From the NCBI GenBank assembly GCA_900708905.1, contig CAADRB010000033.1:1454072-1518071 (forward strand): 64,000 bases of DNA, given 5' to 3'. Below, piece after piece: positions 33,990 through 48,300 of the stretch; the first letter of the stretch is position 1; each line of letters starts with the position of its first letter. The notes beneath the pieces are model-generated. The model did not search any database. It was given only the letters and a program-made list of their open reading frames with translations, and was not told the DNA's origin. The stretch is from Hymenolepis diminuta. Lineage: Eukaryota > Platyhelminthes > Cestoda > Cyclophyllidea > Hymenolepididae. The translations under genes and the position numbers were made by a program.

Positions 33990-36900
33990 ATGGTTCTTGA
34001 GGTCGATATAGATTTGTATCAGTATTTCGGACTGTCAATCGACAGTTCCCTCAAAGAAATCAAGAAAGCCTACAAAATTAAAGCTAAAGAACTCCATCCG
34101 GACAAGAACAAGGACGATCCGAAAGCAAGTAGGTTATTTATTTTTTCCTTGTAAGTAAGCTTTCAGATGAGAATTTTCAGAAGCTCAAGGAGTACCATGA
34201 TATACTTTTGGATCCTGTCTTGAAACAGGAATATGACAAAAAAATTCGAGTCAAACGAGCTGCTGCAAAACGGCATTCCGAGTTGAATGATGAACGTAGA
34301 CGTCTCAAAGAAGGTTAGTACTTTTCATCTCCTTCTTTTTATACTTGTCTTTTCAATTTTCTTATATATTTATGTTTTAATTTAGAGCTCGAATCTCGAG
34401 AAAAAGAAGCAGCGGCCAGAAGAAAAGAGGCCCAAAAAATGACAGAAAAGGAAAGGATTGCGGACAGAATTCGAAAAGAATGGGAAGAAGAACATGAGAC
34501 ACTTAGATACGAAGAGTTACAGAGACAAAAAATGGTGAACATGACTGAAAGCAACTTTATTATTACTGTAAGTAGTGGACTATAGTGTTTAGTTTCTTCT
34601 ATATACACTATTCATACCTCTAATGCTTGGCATTAATTGAAGTCTTATTTGTGTTTGTGTATTTATTATTCCTTTTGCCCAATCATCGGACTGGCCTTCG
34701 GCTCTATTTATTTTTATCTTTCATCTTTATTTTCAAATTTTTAGGTCAAGTGGGGAAAGACCCATGGAGCTCACATTTACACCAAGGATTTTCTCTGTAC
34801 TTGTTTACGAGAGGTAATTTCCTTATCTGTTTCTTTATATTTATTTGTTATTGTCAGTCTTTCATATTTTAATCTCTCTTTTTGTTAATCTTCAGTTTGG
34901 AAATGTGCTAAATTTAGTTGTTGGGAAGAAATGCAGTGCAGTTGCTGAATTCGCTACCAGGAGGGAAGCGGTAAGCCTTAGTTTTATTTTTTTCCGTGTT
35001 TAAATATGTTTCTCTATGTCCAAATTAATCTGAAAATTTTGTATGCCTTTCGAGAGCGATTTTATTGTCGAAGCAAAGTTGTAGAGATAAGAACCATGGT
35101 CACCATATTGTAGTAAGTAGGCTAAGTTGTATTCTTTTACTAAACTGAAGAGTGTTCTGATGATTAACAGAAAACTATATTGAGAGGAGTGAGGTTTGAT
35201 ACGGATAAGGAGAAAGAAGACTAAATTCCGTACTCAGAGTAGGAGAGCTGAGTTGCGACAAGCGGATAGGTAATCAATAAAATTCGTCGTATTGCTGTTT
35301 GTTGAAGGAATTTACTAATCAACATGGCCGCTGGAACATATATCCCTCACTGATTTTAATACATTTATTCACATTTTCGTCTCATTTTTGAGTACTCGTT
35401 ACTTTCGGTCGTCACCTTTTTCACTACTGTCATTTTCAATCTGTCATTTATATTGAATATGTTTGATTGATTACTAACCTTTCGGGAAGTTTTGGACTGC
35501 GACTATTATTCACATTTGAGGCCGTTATGAATGAATGATAATGATTTGATAAATGAGGTTATTTGTTTATGGCTGGTCTTATTCTTACAATCCTCGAACT
35601 TCTTTATCCCTTTTCATCGATTTTATTGTTGTGCAAACTCTTATCCCCTCTTGGTCCCCCTTGGAAAACGTAGTTTAATTGGCTCTGATTCTTTCCTGCA
35701 ATGAAGAAGTCTAAGCGAACCTACTCTCCGTCTTGTTAATATCTATCAAGCTCTTAAAACATTACAGCATATCCTGTTTTGCTAAATCTGAATCGAATTC
35801 TGAGTTCATGGAAATCCTCACTGAGTTGAGCCTAAAAGAGTTTGGCGAAAATTTTAATGACCATATTATGTATTTAAAGCGAGTGTTTTTAGCTATATTA
35901 TAGTATGCAGAATTTATTTGTCCCCGTCTCTCCTGTTGATATTTATGTAAGCTAGTTATCGCCATTTGAAACGGTGGAGTTGACTTCTATAAGAAGAGTA
36001 GTCTAAAGAAATATTTTTTAAAGGGATTTTATAGATAAGTCGCAAAGATCCATAAGAGTATGAAATGTGAACAAAGAAATATAGAAGCGTAAAAGGTGAA
36101 TATATCTTGGCTTATCTTCCTTATCGGTCAACGCTCTGTCTACGTACTGGTTTATGCGCTTCCATATTGGGATGGCGGTTGCTAGTTTGGCAAACTTTCA
36201 AGTTCTTATTAGCAGTGTATTTGGTACCTTACGCCTAGTTAAGCTGTCTGTGTTCCTTTCATTTCATGTTCATGTCTTTTTGTTCCAGGAGGACGCGATT
36301 AACGCTGGGTCCGTGGGAACCGTTGGCTATCCAGATAACCCCTTGAAGATCTCTTGGCCTGGTGGTGTTCCTCCACCCAACACTGATCCGGTCCCAAATG
36401 TCTCCCATTCAAAGCGGAAGAGTTCACCTCCGTCATCGGAGTTTCAACACAATTTCATCCCCGAAAACGTAAGTCGATTCTGAAGCTGATTTTGTCGATT
36501 ATTTTCATTTGGATGGGATATTGGCAATTATCGTTCAATCTTATGGTCATACCGTGTTACTTGCTAAGATTTATCTGAAATTTATGTTATTTTGTATAGA
36601 TAGGGGTCTGTGGCTTATTTTACTCGTTTCAATACTATTGAATAAGCGTTTTTCGGACACTTATTATTGGAAAAATTAAATTAATAAATTATAATACTAT
36701 CAGTGGGCTTAACTCAGTTCTCTAATGAGGATCAAAATGTCATAAGCTAGTCGATCTATGGCGGTTTATTCATTAAAAAATTGTTAGGGACTTCATGAAA
36801 CGACTTTTTGGCTGATTGGCTAGTAAAGCAATAGCAGTGAGTGTATCTATATTTATCATGACACTGGTTAATCGTTAATGGAGTAATGCTAGTGGGGGTT

Positions 36901-37421
36901 CACTCAAACAAAATACGTTCTTGAGTGCACCAAGTTATGCAATTCGGCTTCTAAACAGGATATTAAAGTTCCCAACTGAAAACGCACTCGGCTGCTAAAC
37001 CGTCGGAGTATGAATAAACACGGTGTAAATCTATTAAGCAATATTTTGTAGGTAAGGTAAGTGAATATGAAGGACATGAAGTCTATATAATGTTCGAAAG
37101 ATCGAAATAAGGAACGAGAATTATTAAATAATTTAGAGGATGAGACCACAATCCTCCGACCCAGCAAGAAACGTGAGGATGGGTACATTTCGACATGCCG
37201 GCTTCCACATTGGTCCATGCTCTGCGTCTATGTTATCTACATGCTGGCATGCGTCCGTTTGCGTTGCGAGCACATCATACCCATGAGTCTGAAATATGTC
37301 GGCTTATGTTGTTTACACCTTAATTCGTTTTTCTTAATATCGTCTTATTTTCATCGAATTTTAGATGTCTTTTGAAAGCTTCGAAGCGGACATTCTTGCG
37401 AAGATGGCTCGATTTGGTTAG
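33990..37421 (+). CDS. DNAJC17: DnaJ homolog subfamily C member 17 (J domain plus RRM)
   Basis: Seven exons: 33990-34128, 34167-34313, 34386-34567, 34745-34813, 34896-34970, 36289-36468 and 37365-37421. All phases agree and encode 282 aa (human about 300). The family is linked to pre-mRNA splicing. Residues 7-75 are a J domain: 'DLYQYFGL', 'EIKKAYKIKAKELHPDKNKD' with the HPD tripeptide needed to stimulate HSP70, and 'FQKLKEYHDILLDP'. Then comes a highly charged coiled coil (about 80-155), and an RRM from 'TVKWGK' through 'YTKDFLCTCLREFGNVLNLV', 'CSAVAEFATRREAEDAI' to 'NPLKISWPGG', ending as DNAJC17 does. The C-terminus 'SFESFEADILAKMARF' matches the family tail. I chose the ATG at 33990 because the family starts only a few residues before 'DLY'. 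AATAAA is at 37504-37509. Intron 1 is 38 nt, intron 5 is 1318 nt. Confidence 0.95.
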
Positions 37422-37503
37422 GCGTAGATGAATGTGCGCTGAATCTCATGTACAAATGTGCTCCTTCGCTGCAATTATTTATTAATCATATACAGAGTTT
37501 GTA

Positions 37504-37509
37504 AATAAA
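37504..37509 (+). terminator. polyadenylation signal of DNAJC17
   Basis: AATAAA 83 bases after the stop codon. Confidence 0.55.
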
Positions 37510-38356
37510 CCTTTTAAGTTGATTATTCTTGTTTATTTTGAACTTGGGATCTCGTCAAAGTAACCATTTTGTCAATCTGGGAATCGATTAGGCTCAGATC
37601 GGAGATGTCAGAATAAATAGGCACGTGATTCGCAAATTCACTTATTTCTGTTAAGAAGTTCTGGAAGATTCATCTAGGCAGTAAATATAGTTACAAGATA
37701 TTGCGAGCCCGAAATTTCAAAACTTGGATATTATAACATAAGGAAATTTAAGGCTTTTTTGAAAGGATTTTGCAAAGAATCTTAATACCATGGAAGTTGC
37801 CTACAAATTTTGAATGAGAAGCTCACGTTGTCATCCAATGTGGCCGAATATTTGAACCTTTGGTTATTTATTTGGAGTTCATAATATGCGAGAGAAATAA
37901 TTTACGGCTCTGAAACTAGACAATAAAAGTTCATTTAATTATCCTTTACTTTGAAAGGCTAGAATCTTCCTGTGATGTTGGATGATCAAAATTACGTTTC
38001 ATTAGACGCAAATGTAAACAAATAATTATAACAAGTAACTAAGAGTACTACAAAAGAGAGAAAGTCACACGTTTAAAGGGATATCAAATTGACGGGTGTT
38101 GTTCCTCAGGCTCCTAACTGATCATATACGACTTATGACGGTTAAGTTACTCTTTCTGTGATGTTGACCTCCATAAATTTTAATATTCGTCAAAAATATT
38201 GAAGGAAAGTTTTTCATGTGATAAGAAACTAAGTATGGAAATTTTTGATAATATTTACTAAAAGCCTAGTGAATACGCTTTTGTTTAGAAATACTGACAG
38301 TCTGGCCGCGATTTGTTTAGCCTACCTTTCGTGCGGCTGCTCTAGCTTCTAATTTG
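37510..38356. other. intergenic between DNAJC17 and mitofusin
   Basis: AT-rich, no ORF of note. The last 70 bases are GC-richer and probably the mitofusin 5' UTR. The 935-base gap between stop and start argues against a trans-spliced operon. Confidence 0.45.
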
Positions 38357-41300
38357 ATGGATCAGCGAGTCATGACAGATGTTGGTGTGAGACCTAAAGT
38401 CATTCTGGCAAAAAATAACACTCACTCGGATCTCCTTAAATTCAAGGAAGCTAAACAAGAATTACAAAAGATTTTTGCCGAAATAGGGATCTACACCAAC
38501 GACTGCCGTCAGTTCTTCAAGCACAAGCTCCCCAAGGAGGTTGGTAAGCGCCTATCCCCAGCACTTGAAAAGTTATCCTCAACTGATTTGGAACCCTATT
38601 TCGAGAAAGTCCGGCAGATTCAACAGATAATCTCCCGAAATCAAATGAAATGCGCCTTTTTCGGAAGGTATAAATTACCTGTTTTTATATTTGCTTTAAT
38701 GTTCATTTTATAGAACTTCAAATGGTAAAAGTACGGTCATAAATGCTATGCTGGGTTCGAGAATTCTGCCCTCGGGTATTGGTCATACAACCAGCTGTTT
38801 TGTTCAAGTTCAAGGAACAAACCAAGAACAGGGGTATTTACAACAAGAGTCCATCTCAAAATCTGAAAATAATGGGACTCTATCAGAGGTAATAATCTTT
38901 CAAAGCATGATTTTTTTTTATCCCGCCTTGTTTCTTAACTATTTTTTTACTTTATGTCAGTCACAACCGATAGAATCAGTCAGTCACTTGGCCCATTCTT
39001 TGAGTTCTGCCAAATTGGCCAGTGATGCTCTCATTTATCTCTTCTGGCCTAGTTCAAGTTGCAACTTGCTGAAGGAGGATGTCGTATTTCTTGACAGTCC
39101 AGGCGTCAATGTTGATCCTGACATGGATGCTTGGATCGATAGACATTGCCTGGATGCTGATGTTTTCATTCTTGTCGCCAATGCGGAATCTACACTCATG
39201 CAAGCTGTGAGTGTTATGTCTTCACTTAATTAATACTATTTTGAAGGTCTTTGGTGGACGTTTCTTAGCATTTTTAAATTTAAATGTCTTAATTTCCTTG
39301 CAAATTGGTAAATTCGCTTGTATATATAGATTATAGGTTTTAAGTTATGTATTTCTTATTAATTTTTTTATAAGGTAATGCCTCCTGAAGTTGCCATTTG
39401 AGTTAGTAAATTAATTCCCACTCATGATTGTTTGGTAGATATCTCTGCATATGATGTTCCTTATCAGAGAATCCACAATTTAATAATGTGCGATTATGTG
39501 AATTTCTTACTGAGCTTTGGATTTTAGATGTAGCGATTGTATATTCGTGCTCAATGAATTTTCAGTCTGACACAGCCGAAAGTGTTGGTTCTGGGTATTA
39601 TTGCAGACTCCTTTTACCAATCTATTTAAAGTAGTATAGTGTTGATTAGTTGTAAATTTATAAATATATGGTTGCTAGTAGCTTCTTTTCAGGTATGCTC
39701 TGTGACTAGTTGACTCTAATGATATTTTTCCCTCCGTTGTATTTATGTAACAGTGCAATTTCGTTGTTGCTATGTTTTTTAAAATTTAGCCGAAGGTAGA
39801 ATCATCATTTTTTATAAAAGTAATTATTATTGAGTATTGAGGGTTAATCTTGTCTATTTTTTTCAGGAAAAGGACTTTTTCTATCGTGTCAGCAGCCGCA
39901 TTTCGAAACCAAACATTTTCATTCTCAACAATCGCTGGGATGCTTCTGCAGGAGAAGCAGAATCAGCCGATCAGGTTCGCTTAGGTGCTATCTTTTGTCA
40001 TTTATTTTATATTAAGTATATATTGGTTTACTTTCTTAGCTATCAGTCTAAACTGTCTTGACATTGATTGTCTGTAGTATTTCTATCGTACTTATCGATA
40101 GGAAAAGCGTAGTTATTAAATATTTATCGATCGAAGTAATTGTATCTATTGAGCTTTTTGTCAAACTTTCCTTATATTAGTTTTTCTTCTTTAAAATTAA
40201 GATCTAACATATAATTCTCGTTGAAATCTGTTGTGAATTTTGAAATCCTTATATCACAGTTTATTTATATTTGATTTCTGTAGATCTGTTTCTATCTACA
40301 ATCTCATTGCGAACGTGTGGTGTTTCTTGGTTTAAAGATGTGCAAAATCTCACCTAATTGCCTTGCTTCTGTTAATTGGTTCTCCATTGAAGTGTTATGG
40401 AGTAAAGACTACTTTCCCTTATGTGTTGTATTATTTTACTTGGCTTTACAGACTCAGGTCTTTACTTAAATAAAATGTACTGTAGCCCTTATCCCGGCAT
40501 AGGAATAATTGCTTAGATGATTTTAGAAATCCATTTAATAAGAATAAAATTTTTCCAAGCAATATTTTAAACTATTAAATTAGCTATAACTGCCTCCTTG
40601 TTCTGGAGTACTTTTTTGATTAAGGATGTTTGTTAAAATAGTGAAATATCACTTTTACAGACCAACTATTATGGTCATTCAGGAAATATTCAGGCTTTAT
40701 TAGGAATTCATTTGGATTTTTTCATCAATCTGAATCTAACAATTCTCAAATCATTGTGAAAAGGCATTTGAAATAATCGACTGACTATTTTACCCTCACT
40801 TTCAGGTGAGAGAACAGCACATGCAGCGTTGTGTTGCCTTCTTGACAGAAGAATTGAAGGTCTGCGGTCGCGAAGAAGCAATGGAACGCGTATTCTTCAT
40901 CTCTGCTCGTGAGGTTCTCACAATTCGAGCGAAGGCACTCAATGGGGGTACTCCACCCGGTGCTGCTCCAAGTATTGGCACTCCTTCCAGTGGTGGTGGG
41001 TTCATGCTACTTAACTCATCTTAGAGGTATATGTAAATTTCAGAAAATATAAACAGAATACCAGCTGATTAGGTTCCGCTTCCGATGTCTTGGTTTACAT
41101 AAACTACTGTCAGCTTGTATCATTCTTCGTGTCTCTTCGTTATTAAAATACAAGTTATATGAGTTGCAAATCGCAGCTCATACCAACTAATAGGGATGCA
41201 AATCCAAATCTTTATAAATTCATATGTATCTACTATTAGACAAGTATAAACTCGCTTGTTGAATGCGGAATTACGAAAATGCAAAGAAAAACATTCGATC

Positions 41301-44300
41301 TTGAGAACCGACTTCTGCCATTTCAATGTAGGTGCCTCTATATCTGAGCTCTGACTGAACGCAACACTCCCTGTTGCCTAAATCATACACGAATTAGGAA
41401 TAAAATGATGCCATTTGTAAATTAGTTTATACGGAAATTGTTAATTTCGGGTTTAATATCTCCAAATTTCATAAGTCACTTCCCTTAGTAAGTGTGATAT
41501 CGAAATCCAAAATCCCCTTTTCAAATCCTATCTTTAATACGTGCATTTAACTGAGAGGTTTTAATAGTGAAACTACTGAATTTGTCTTGTCCATGGTATC
41601 TTAATGCGGGATGATTATCTGCTGATGGTAACTTCGTCAGTATTCCTTTCTACATGTAAAAATAGCATTATTTTTCTGTTTTATGCTCAATTTTGTTCTG
41701 AGATTTCATCCTCTATTCCTATTTAGTCTATACCACTACTATAAATTATTTGCTTCAGTATTTTTCCACAATTTGGCTACTTTAAGTCCACTATGCAAGT
41801 ATGTTAATTGTATAGATGCTTTATGATTTTAAACGCAAGAATTAGGAGGTTTTGCTTGTTAAAATTTGGGGGCACATAACAAAGTTTTGTGTATTACATG
41901 TACAGAAATGTAGTTAGCGTATTCTTAGCTCGCTTTGAATTGAATTGAATTTGCACAGGTATAGATTCATTTCTGATGTACAGATGAGCTGAAATATTTG
42001 ATCATATCAGGTTTCTCGAATACCTCTTTTATTTCTTTATTATATGATTTAAAATACCTCTTAAATTTTCAGGTTATCCTTTGGCTGATGGTTGGCAAGC
42101 CAGATTGTTGGAATTCTCGACCTTCGAAAGCGTCTTTGAGGTAAATAGCCTTCTTATTTTTACATTTATTTATTTAATTTCTCTGGATACGTTTGAGTTT
42201 TTAATTTCTTTGTCTGAATGATAATGCGTCATAATTGATAGTTTTGTCATTAAATTTGATACCTAACTCTGGCTGTTTAAAGATGTACATCAAAAATCCA
42301 ATGCTCATATTTGAAAGACGATCTTAATAAACATTAATTGTATTTTAGTTTATTTCCTAAGTTCAATTATTTTTGAGTTGCGATATGCTGAATTCTATCA
42401 ATCGAATTGAGGCACATGCTGATGCTTCAATGCTATTGGTTTGAGGCACCATTGATGCACAGAATTTTGTAAGCGCGTGCTTCGTCGATTATTGGATGTT
42501 GGTCATTTTACACAGTAGATCTAATTTAATGCAGGTTGATAAACTTTGGCCTATCACATGCAAAAGTATGCCAATGAGACTTAAAGTTAGCAGATTTTGG
42601 CTGATTTAAGCGAGTATATCAGGCTGGTATATACTTTGATATCTTTTTAAGCTATTAACATCACATGTTGAGATCTCGTTGAATGTATGATGAATCGAGT
42701 CTGTAAACCGAATTCCAAGTTACACTGATTCAGATATTGTTCGGGTTTCGAGAACTATGACATTTAATATTGCTTTTCTATTTTTTTATTAAATATTATA
42801 AGTTACTGCTTTCAAAAAATGCAAAGTATGAGAGGCTAACGGACAATGAGTCTACTCAAAATCTACACTATCATATGAATCGCACAGAGTCATCGTAAAA
42901 TTAAAGGGTAAATGTTAATAAGGGGAGCCTATGTATCAAGGCAAGAATATAATTGTGAAAAAATATGAGATATTTTCCCTTGATGATGATGATGTTATAT
43001 ATTTTCATCCCATTTTCATTGGAATATTGTTTATTTGAACCATTATGAATTACACACTGTATAAGTTTCGAACTGAACCGTAATAAGTTTTTCCTTCCTG
43101 GCTGGAATATCGGGTTATAAATCGTAAAACTATGGTGTCACATATGGTCATAAATTACTGAGTCAGCAGTTGAATAAGAGATAAATACACCCATCTAAAT
43201 AGTATGTCTGCAGTTAGACACACCGTATATCACGTGAAACCCTAATTTATTTGTCACTCGCTAATTGGCAAAAGAATGGATGGAAAGGGAATATGGTGAA
43301 AGTGCAGAGGAAGAAAATCACTATTATCAAGGTTCTGTTAAGAAACCAACATTATTACATCCCAGCAGAGACTTTAAGTTATCCCGAATCCTATGTTCGT
43401 TATTACTATCTTGCCATTCCTTTTGAAGTAATTAAGTAAGTCGTCTTTTCTCTTTTTAACTTAATTCTCCTTTTTCTTCTCTCAATAGAAAATTCTCTCA
43501 GATTCCGCTACCCGAACTAAATTTGCCTCTCACACAGAGCGGGGCAAGGAAATAGCAGCCTATTTCCGTCAGCTCATGGAAGCCGCATACGAGGCCGCTC
43601 TCGAAGAAAAGTGCTGTTTTGTTTACTTAAATTACATCAGTAGTTAATATCATTTATAATCTTGTTACTTAATTCTAGAGAAGCTGGTATCCTCTATCGC
43701 CGACTCTCCCAAGCTCGTTTAGAGAAACTTAACGAGAAATTGCATCAAGCTTCCGTGGACATCGATAAACTCATTACTAAGAGTTTGCTGGAAGTTGAGG
43801 CTCAAGTTGCATCTGCTTTGTGCAATGAAATACGCAGATTGGGCGAGTTGGTGGACAGTTTCACTGGCCATTCATTCGCCGCCGATAATGAAAAAGTAAT
43901 GAGTACTTATCGTGCGGAGTTGAATGCTTTTATTGGTCAGGAGATGGGGAAGAAACTGGCCGAAGCTTGTGCTGGAGATATTCACTCCCATGTAGTACGA
44001 GCTGAACAGACCATGGCCAGTGAGTGTTTTAATTCGTCTAAATCTGTTACAGTTACTCCTTCCTTTTAATCTTTACTAGTGTCACACTTTCAGTCTTGTC
44101 TTCTATGCGTTTATCTCAAATTAGCTTTTCCACCTTGCAGGTATATACAACGCCTTACTGGAAGCGAATGAAGCTGCAAAAAGTCGAATAGCCAAGCACG
44201 TATTGAACAGTTCTTTCGAACCCGAGTTCCATGTCGATTGTCGGAACATCTGCGCAGAGTTTCGAGAAGACCTCCGCTTCCGTTTCTCTCTTGGTTTAAC

Positions 44301-45156
44301 TTCCCTTGCTGAACGTCTAATGCGTAGACGATCGGTCAGCTCAATACTCACCGGCGACTATGTAGGTGTCGCCTTATTGAATCTCTATTCATATGTACTG
44401 CTGATTGATTTTAATTAGCAATGATTTTTTTCCAGATTAATGCACAAGGAATGCCTGAGTACTCGCCAGTACTCCCTGTTGTCCTATCCACTATTCCAGC
44501 ACTGCTTAGCCGGAACACCATTGGTCTTTTGGTAGTCGGAGGAATCGTAAGTTTCAAACCCCACCCTACTCACAAATAATCACTCATTATTTATATCTTA
44601 TAGGTACTAAAGGCTACTGGATGGCGAATGATAATGATTATGGGTGGACTCTACGCAGGGTTATACGCTTATGAACGACTCTCTTGGACAAGTAAGGCTC
44701 GTGAAGCTGCGTTCAAGTCTCAATATGTTGAGTATGCTTCACAGAAGTTGCGTCTTATTGTTGACCTTACTGGTACCAACGCTAGACATCAAGTTAGTTC
44801 ATTAATCCCTGAATTAACCAAACAAATAATGAGACACGTCTGAAGTGATTATTGTGCTATTTAGGTGAAACGAGAACTGCACCAGATGCAAAAGCATTTG
44901 GCAGATGAAGGACGGGCAGCTTCTGACCTCCTCACCGAGGAACTTGCCCAGTTAGACAAGGATCTTGTTACCCTTGACAACATCACCACATCAGCTAAGA
45001 CTCTCAAGTGAGTTTTCATCCACGTATTCCTAAGATTTCCCGTGATCTCTTCAGTTGGCATTATTATTTTATATTACTTTTAGGAATGAAGCAGTATATT
45101 TGGACGGGTCTTTGGACAAATTCCACAAGGAATATATCAGCTCGGCTTGGAACTAA
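38357..45156 (+). CDS. MFN: mitofusin, outer mitochondrial membrane fusion GTPase
   Basis: Thirteen exons (38357-38667, 38714-38888, 38961-39206, 39867-39974, 40806-40995, 42073-42140, 43489-43610, 43679-44019, 44141-44361, 44436-44546, 44604-44792, 44865-45007, 45084-45156) join in frame to 765 aa, like animal MFN1/2. Mitofusins tether and fuse outer mitochondrial membranes using GTP. Dynamin-type GTPase motifs: P-loop 'GRTSNGKST' (103-111), 'DSPG' (207-210) and 'NNRWD' (265-269). Exons 6-9 give HR1 and the conserved 'EFRED..FRFSLG' stretch. The paired membrane segment is '[11 protein letters not shown]' plus '[21 protein letters not shown]' (about 621-656), and the HR2 coiled coil is '[12 protein letters not shown]' to the end '[13 protein letters not shown]'. 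The exon 5 donor (after 40995) is the least certain: other in-phase GTs exist at 40929 onward, and reading through stops at 41022-41024. A single family member is seen. Confidence 0.96.
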
Positions 45157-45377
45157 ACTTCTCTTAATATTTTACTTTTGGTTTCTACAGTTTCCCATTT
45201 ATGCAGTGTATATCATGATTCCTTCGATATTTTAGTTTGGATTTATAATGGGGTATTGTCATAAAAAATGTCAATTTGGTTTCAAATGAAAGTTTCGATC
45301 TGTCTTTCACTTTTACTCAGTCATGAAATTAATTGCATTAATTTTTAGTTTTTAATAGTGAAAATTGAATTGTGATA

Positions 45378-45383
45378 AATAAA
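45378..45383 (+). terminator. polyadenylation signal of mitofusin
   Basis: AATAAA about 222 bases after the stop codon. Confidence 0.45.
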
Positions 45384-48300
45384 CTGAATTATGATACTCT
45401 GAGTAGACTGCAATTGCATCCTATACATGAGTATTTCAAAATTATTGAACCAACTAGACTGACAAAAATTATACGATTTGTCGGTGGAAGTAGAGCTAAG
45501 ATCTGAGTAATTAGAAGTGCATTGAAAAATTTGGACAACAAAAACGCGCAAGTGCATTCTTCCAGACGACGAAGAAAGAAACCATGATAATAACTAGACC
45601 GGCACTTGACTGGATTGGAGAACATGTACGGATTCTGTAGTGTGCTCATTAAATAAGGTCACGTAACTGAGTGCTTGTGCTGAGCTTGTACTGACTCACT
45701 GTGTTCTAAAACCGATATCAAGACGTGAATTTAGGCTTCATGTCAGTGACTAATTTGATACGTGCACAGAAACTACCTCGGTCTGGTCCCAATAAATTTT
45801 AAGCAAACAGTGCAGTTATAGAAAGATGACTTAATTGGGATAGGGTTAGTTCGGAACAGCTGGCCGCTAATTACTGGATGAATAAATCGCGATATATGTT
45901 AATATGTTTTTCCTTAAAACCCACTGCGAAATATTGGTGCTTTCACGAATATGCGGGCTAAATGACATTAACAATATTATTTTCTCTAACACCAAATTAA
46001 TATCTAAACCTGGGGAGTATCTATCAAAATTTCAGTGCGAATAACGCTCACACAAACACAGGAACGGTACAAAATTGTAATGAAATCGATTATTACGTCA
46101 AAAACGAAGTTTCATTCTCAAATGTTCGCACGAACTCAACTACCTCCTTCGCTATTTCCTTCACCTTATAATTAATAATAATAGCTTTCACCTTATGTGA
46201 GGCAAAATTAAAACAAAGCTCATACAAGGGACGTATTTGAGGACATTCAATTCCTATCTAAATACACTGTGATGGAAAACTGCAAGTGTTCGGATTATTA
46301 AATGAAGGCAGAGATAATAATACTGGAGAAATATCAAAAGTAATTCAACAACCTCTTGTAAAAGCTAAAAAGTATTCGACATTAGACCAAGATGGAGCAT
46401 AGGATTGATCAGGCTAGATGGATAACTCATTTCTACCAGACCAATAAGAGAGAGGAGAAAGGATTTTCCTCTTCATCTGTTGATAAAATCGAAAAGAAAA
46501 ATCTGACGGGCAAGAGAATTAAGGAATGACTCAACTGCATATGATAAATGGCTATTGAGACTGTTCAAATGAATAACTTTAGTCAAGATAGGAAGGGAAA
46601 ACCTAAAAGGAAACGCAATCAGATAATGGACGATTCGTTACATCTATTATGGACTAAACGCTACTAGTTATATATTATCTTAAATGTATCAGAAAACATG
46701 ATATTAGCCAGATTCCATTGTTAACATTTCTTAATTGTTGGACACCAAACCAAATCAAACACGCAAACTCACTTGCTTTAAACTCTATCGAATTTTTTTC
46801 TGTTTCCATTTCCTTTTATTGATAAATGAATATTTTTCTGCTTCTATCGCTAAAAGTAAAAAAATAAATGCAGGACACTACTTCATTGACGGAAATAGAT
46901 GTCACATAGCAAAATGTTCTCCATGACTCAGGGATCTCGATTGATCCACACAGTACGGCTCCCAATTACTCACAGTCCCCATTAAAAGTGAAACTTCCAG
47001 GGAAAACTTAAAAGTCGGAGAGGAAGTTCCTAGAGAGTCCACATCTGATGAAAGAAGATAAAGTAGAAAACGCCTCTAATCGTAGTGTCTGCCTAAATTT
47101 TATATGCGAATTCGATCTGAAAAAAAAAGATAGAGGAAATGCTAATTTTTACGGAAGGCGACAAATGATTGTTAAATTCCTGGCAGAAAACGTCCCTTAT
47201 AGAAATCTTGCTTCAAATATTGGGAAGACGGAAACAGAGTCTATAGGCAAGCCTTCAAAGAAAAGATAAAACGCTGGTTAGAAAGTTAGTGAAATCCTTA
47301 TCTATCGAAACAGGGCATCTATAAATTTTCTCACGCAGAGTTCAGACGAATGACAGGTAGACGAAATTCAGATGGTGAATTCTACGAAGAATTATATTTC
47401 CCGCGAAATCGAAATTCAATCACGACTGAAAGAGCCTAAGAGATACCGACTCCTTACAAATAAAAGCGGGATGAGAAGACACCGGTGGATCCACCACTAT
47501 AAATACAGAGGTGATCAACTGGGAGATTCCTTTATCCAGTACAAAGATTATGCGAAAAGGGATGGCAGCGGAATCATAAAATCTTGTCATTTCGATTTTC
47601 TACAGGAAGAAGATGACGAGAGAGACAAGCCTGATCGAACATCAAACTGAACTGCAGTTAATCTGAAGATTCTGGAGCTCAAATGCGGTAGAGTTCTACT
47701 AATTCTCTGACTCTCATTCCTACTGTCAAAGCACTTGCTTACTCCGTCTCAAAAGTGAACTATCTTTATCCTACCATGTATTTGGAATTTTTCATGATTG
47801 AAAGTTGTAAAACTTTTTCCCGACAGTGAAAAATAAACAAATACTTGACACATTTTCCAAATCAATCGAAAGTCTTTCATATGCAAGAGATGGGCCTTAT
47901 AAACTAAGATCATCATCTCAAGTGACCGTCTTGATACTTGTCACCCGTTTGGGCTTAGAGTTACACAAAAGGAAAATGTGATTTAATGAATGATGACACA
48001 AATTAGGAATGACTGCGAACATGCAGACTGAAGAAATAACTTCAAATCGATTGGTAGAGTCCTGGACACTATTTACGTTTTTCAGTCAGCTGCAGACCAG
48101 GAGATCAGATCAGACGCATTAGTTCGAATATGCTTTGTTTCGCTCTTTCAAATTCCAATAACCATATAATTTTAAGCCTTTACAAGTTCAAAGACAAACA
48201 GCAAAGTAATGCTTTCCAAACAACTAAAAGGAAGGCGATGTCGAAGATTAACCCTAAACAGAGGGGAAGTTCTTAAGCCTTTCTTGAAATTGGACGGATA

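Noticed and set aside
47048..47650. Two consecutive plus-strand ATG ORFs (73 and 92 aa), Lys/Arg-rich
   Set aside because: No family resemblance, no convincing splice sites joining them, no polyadenylation signal close by; size is within chance for the number of frames.
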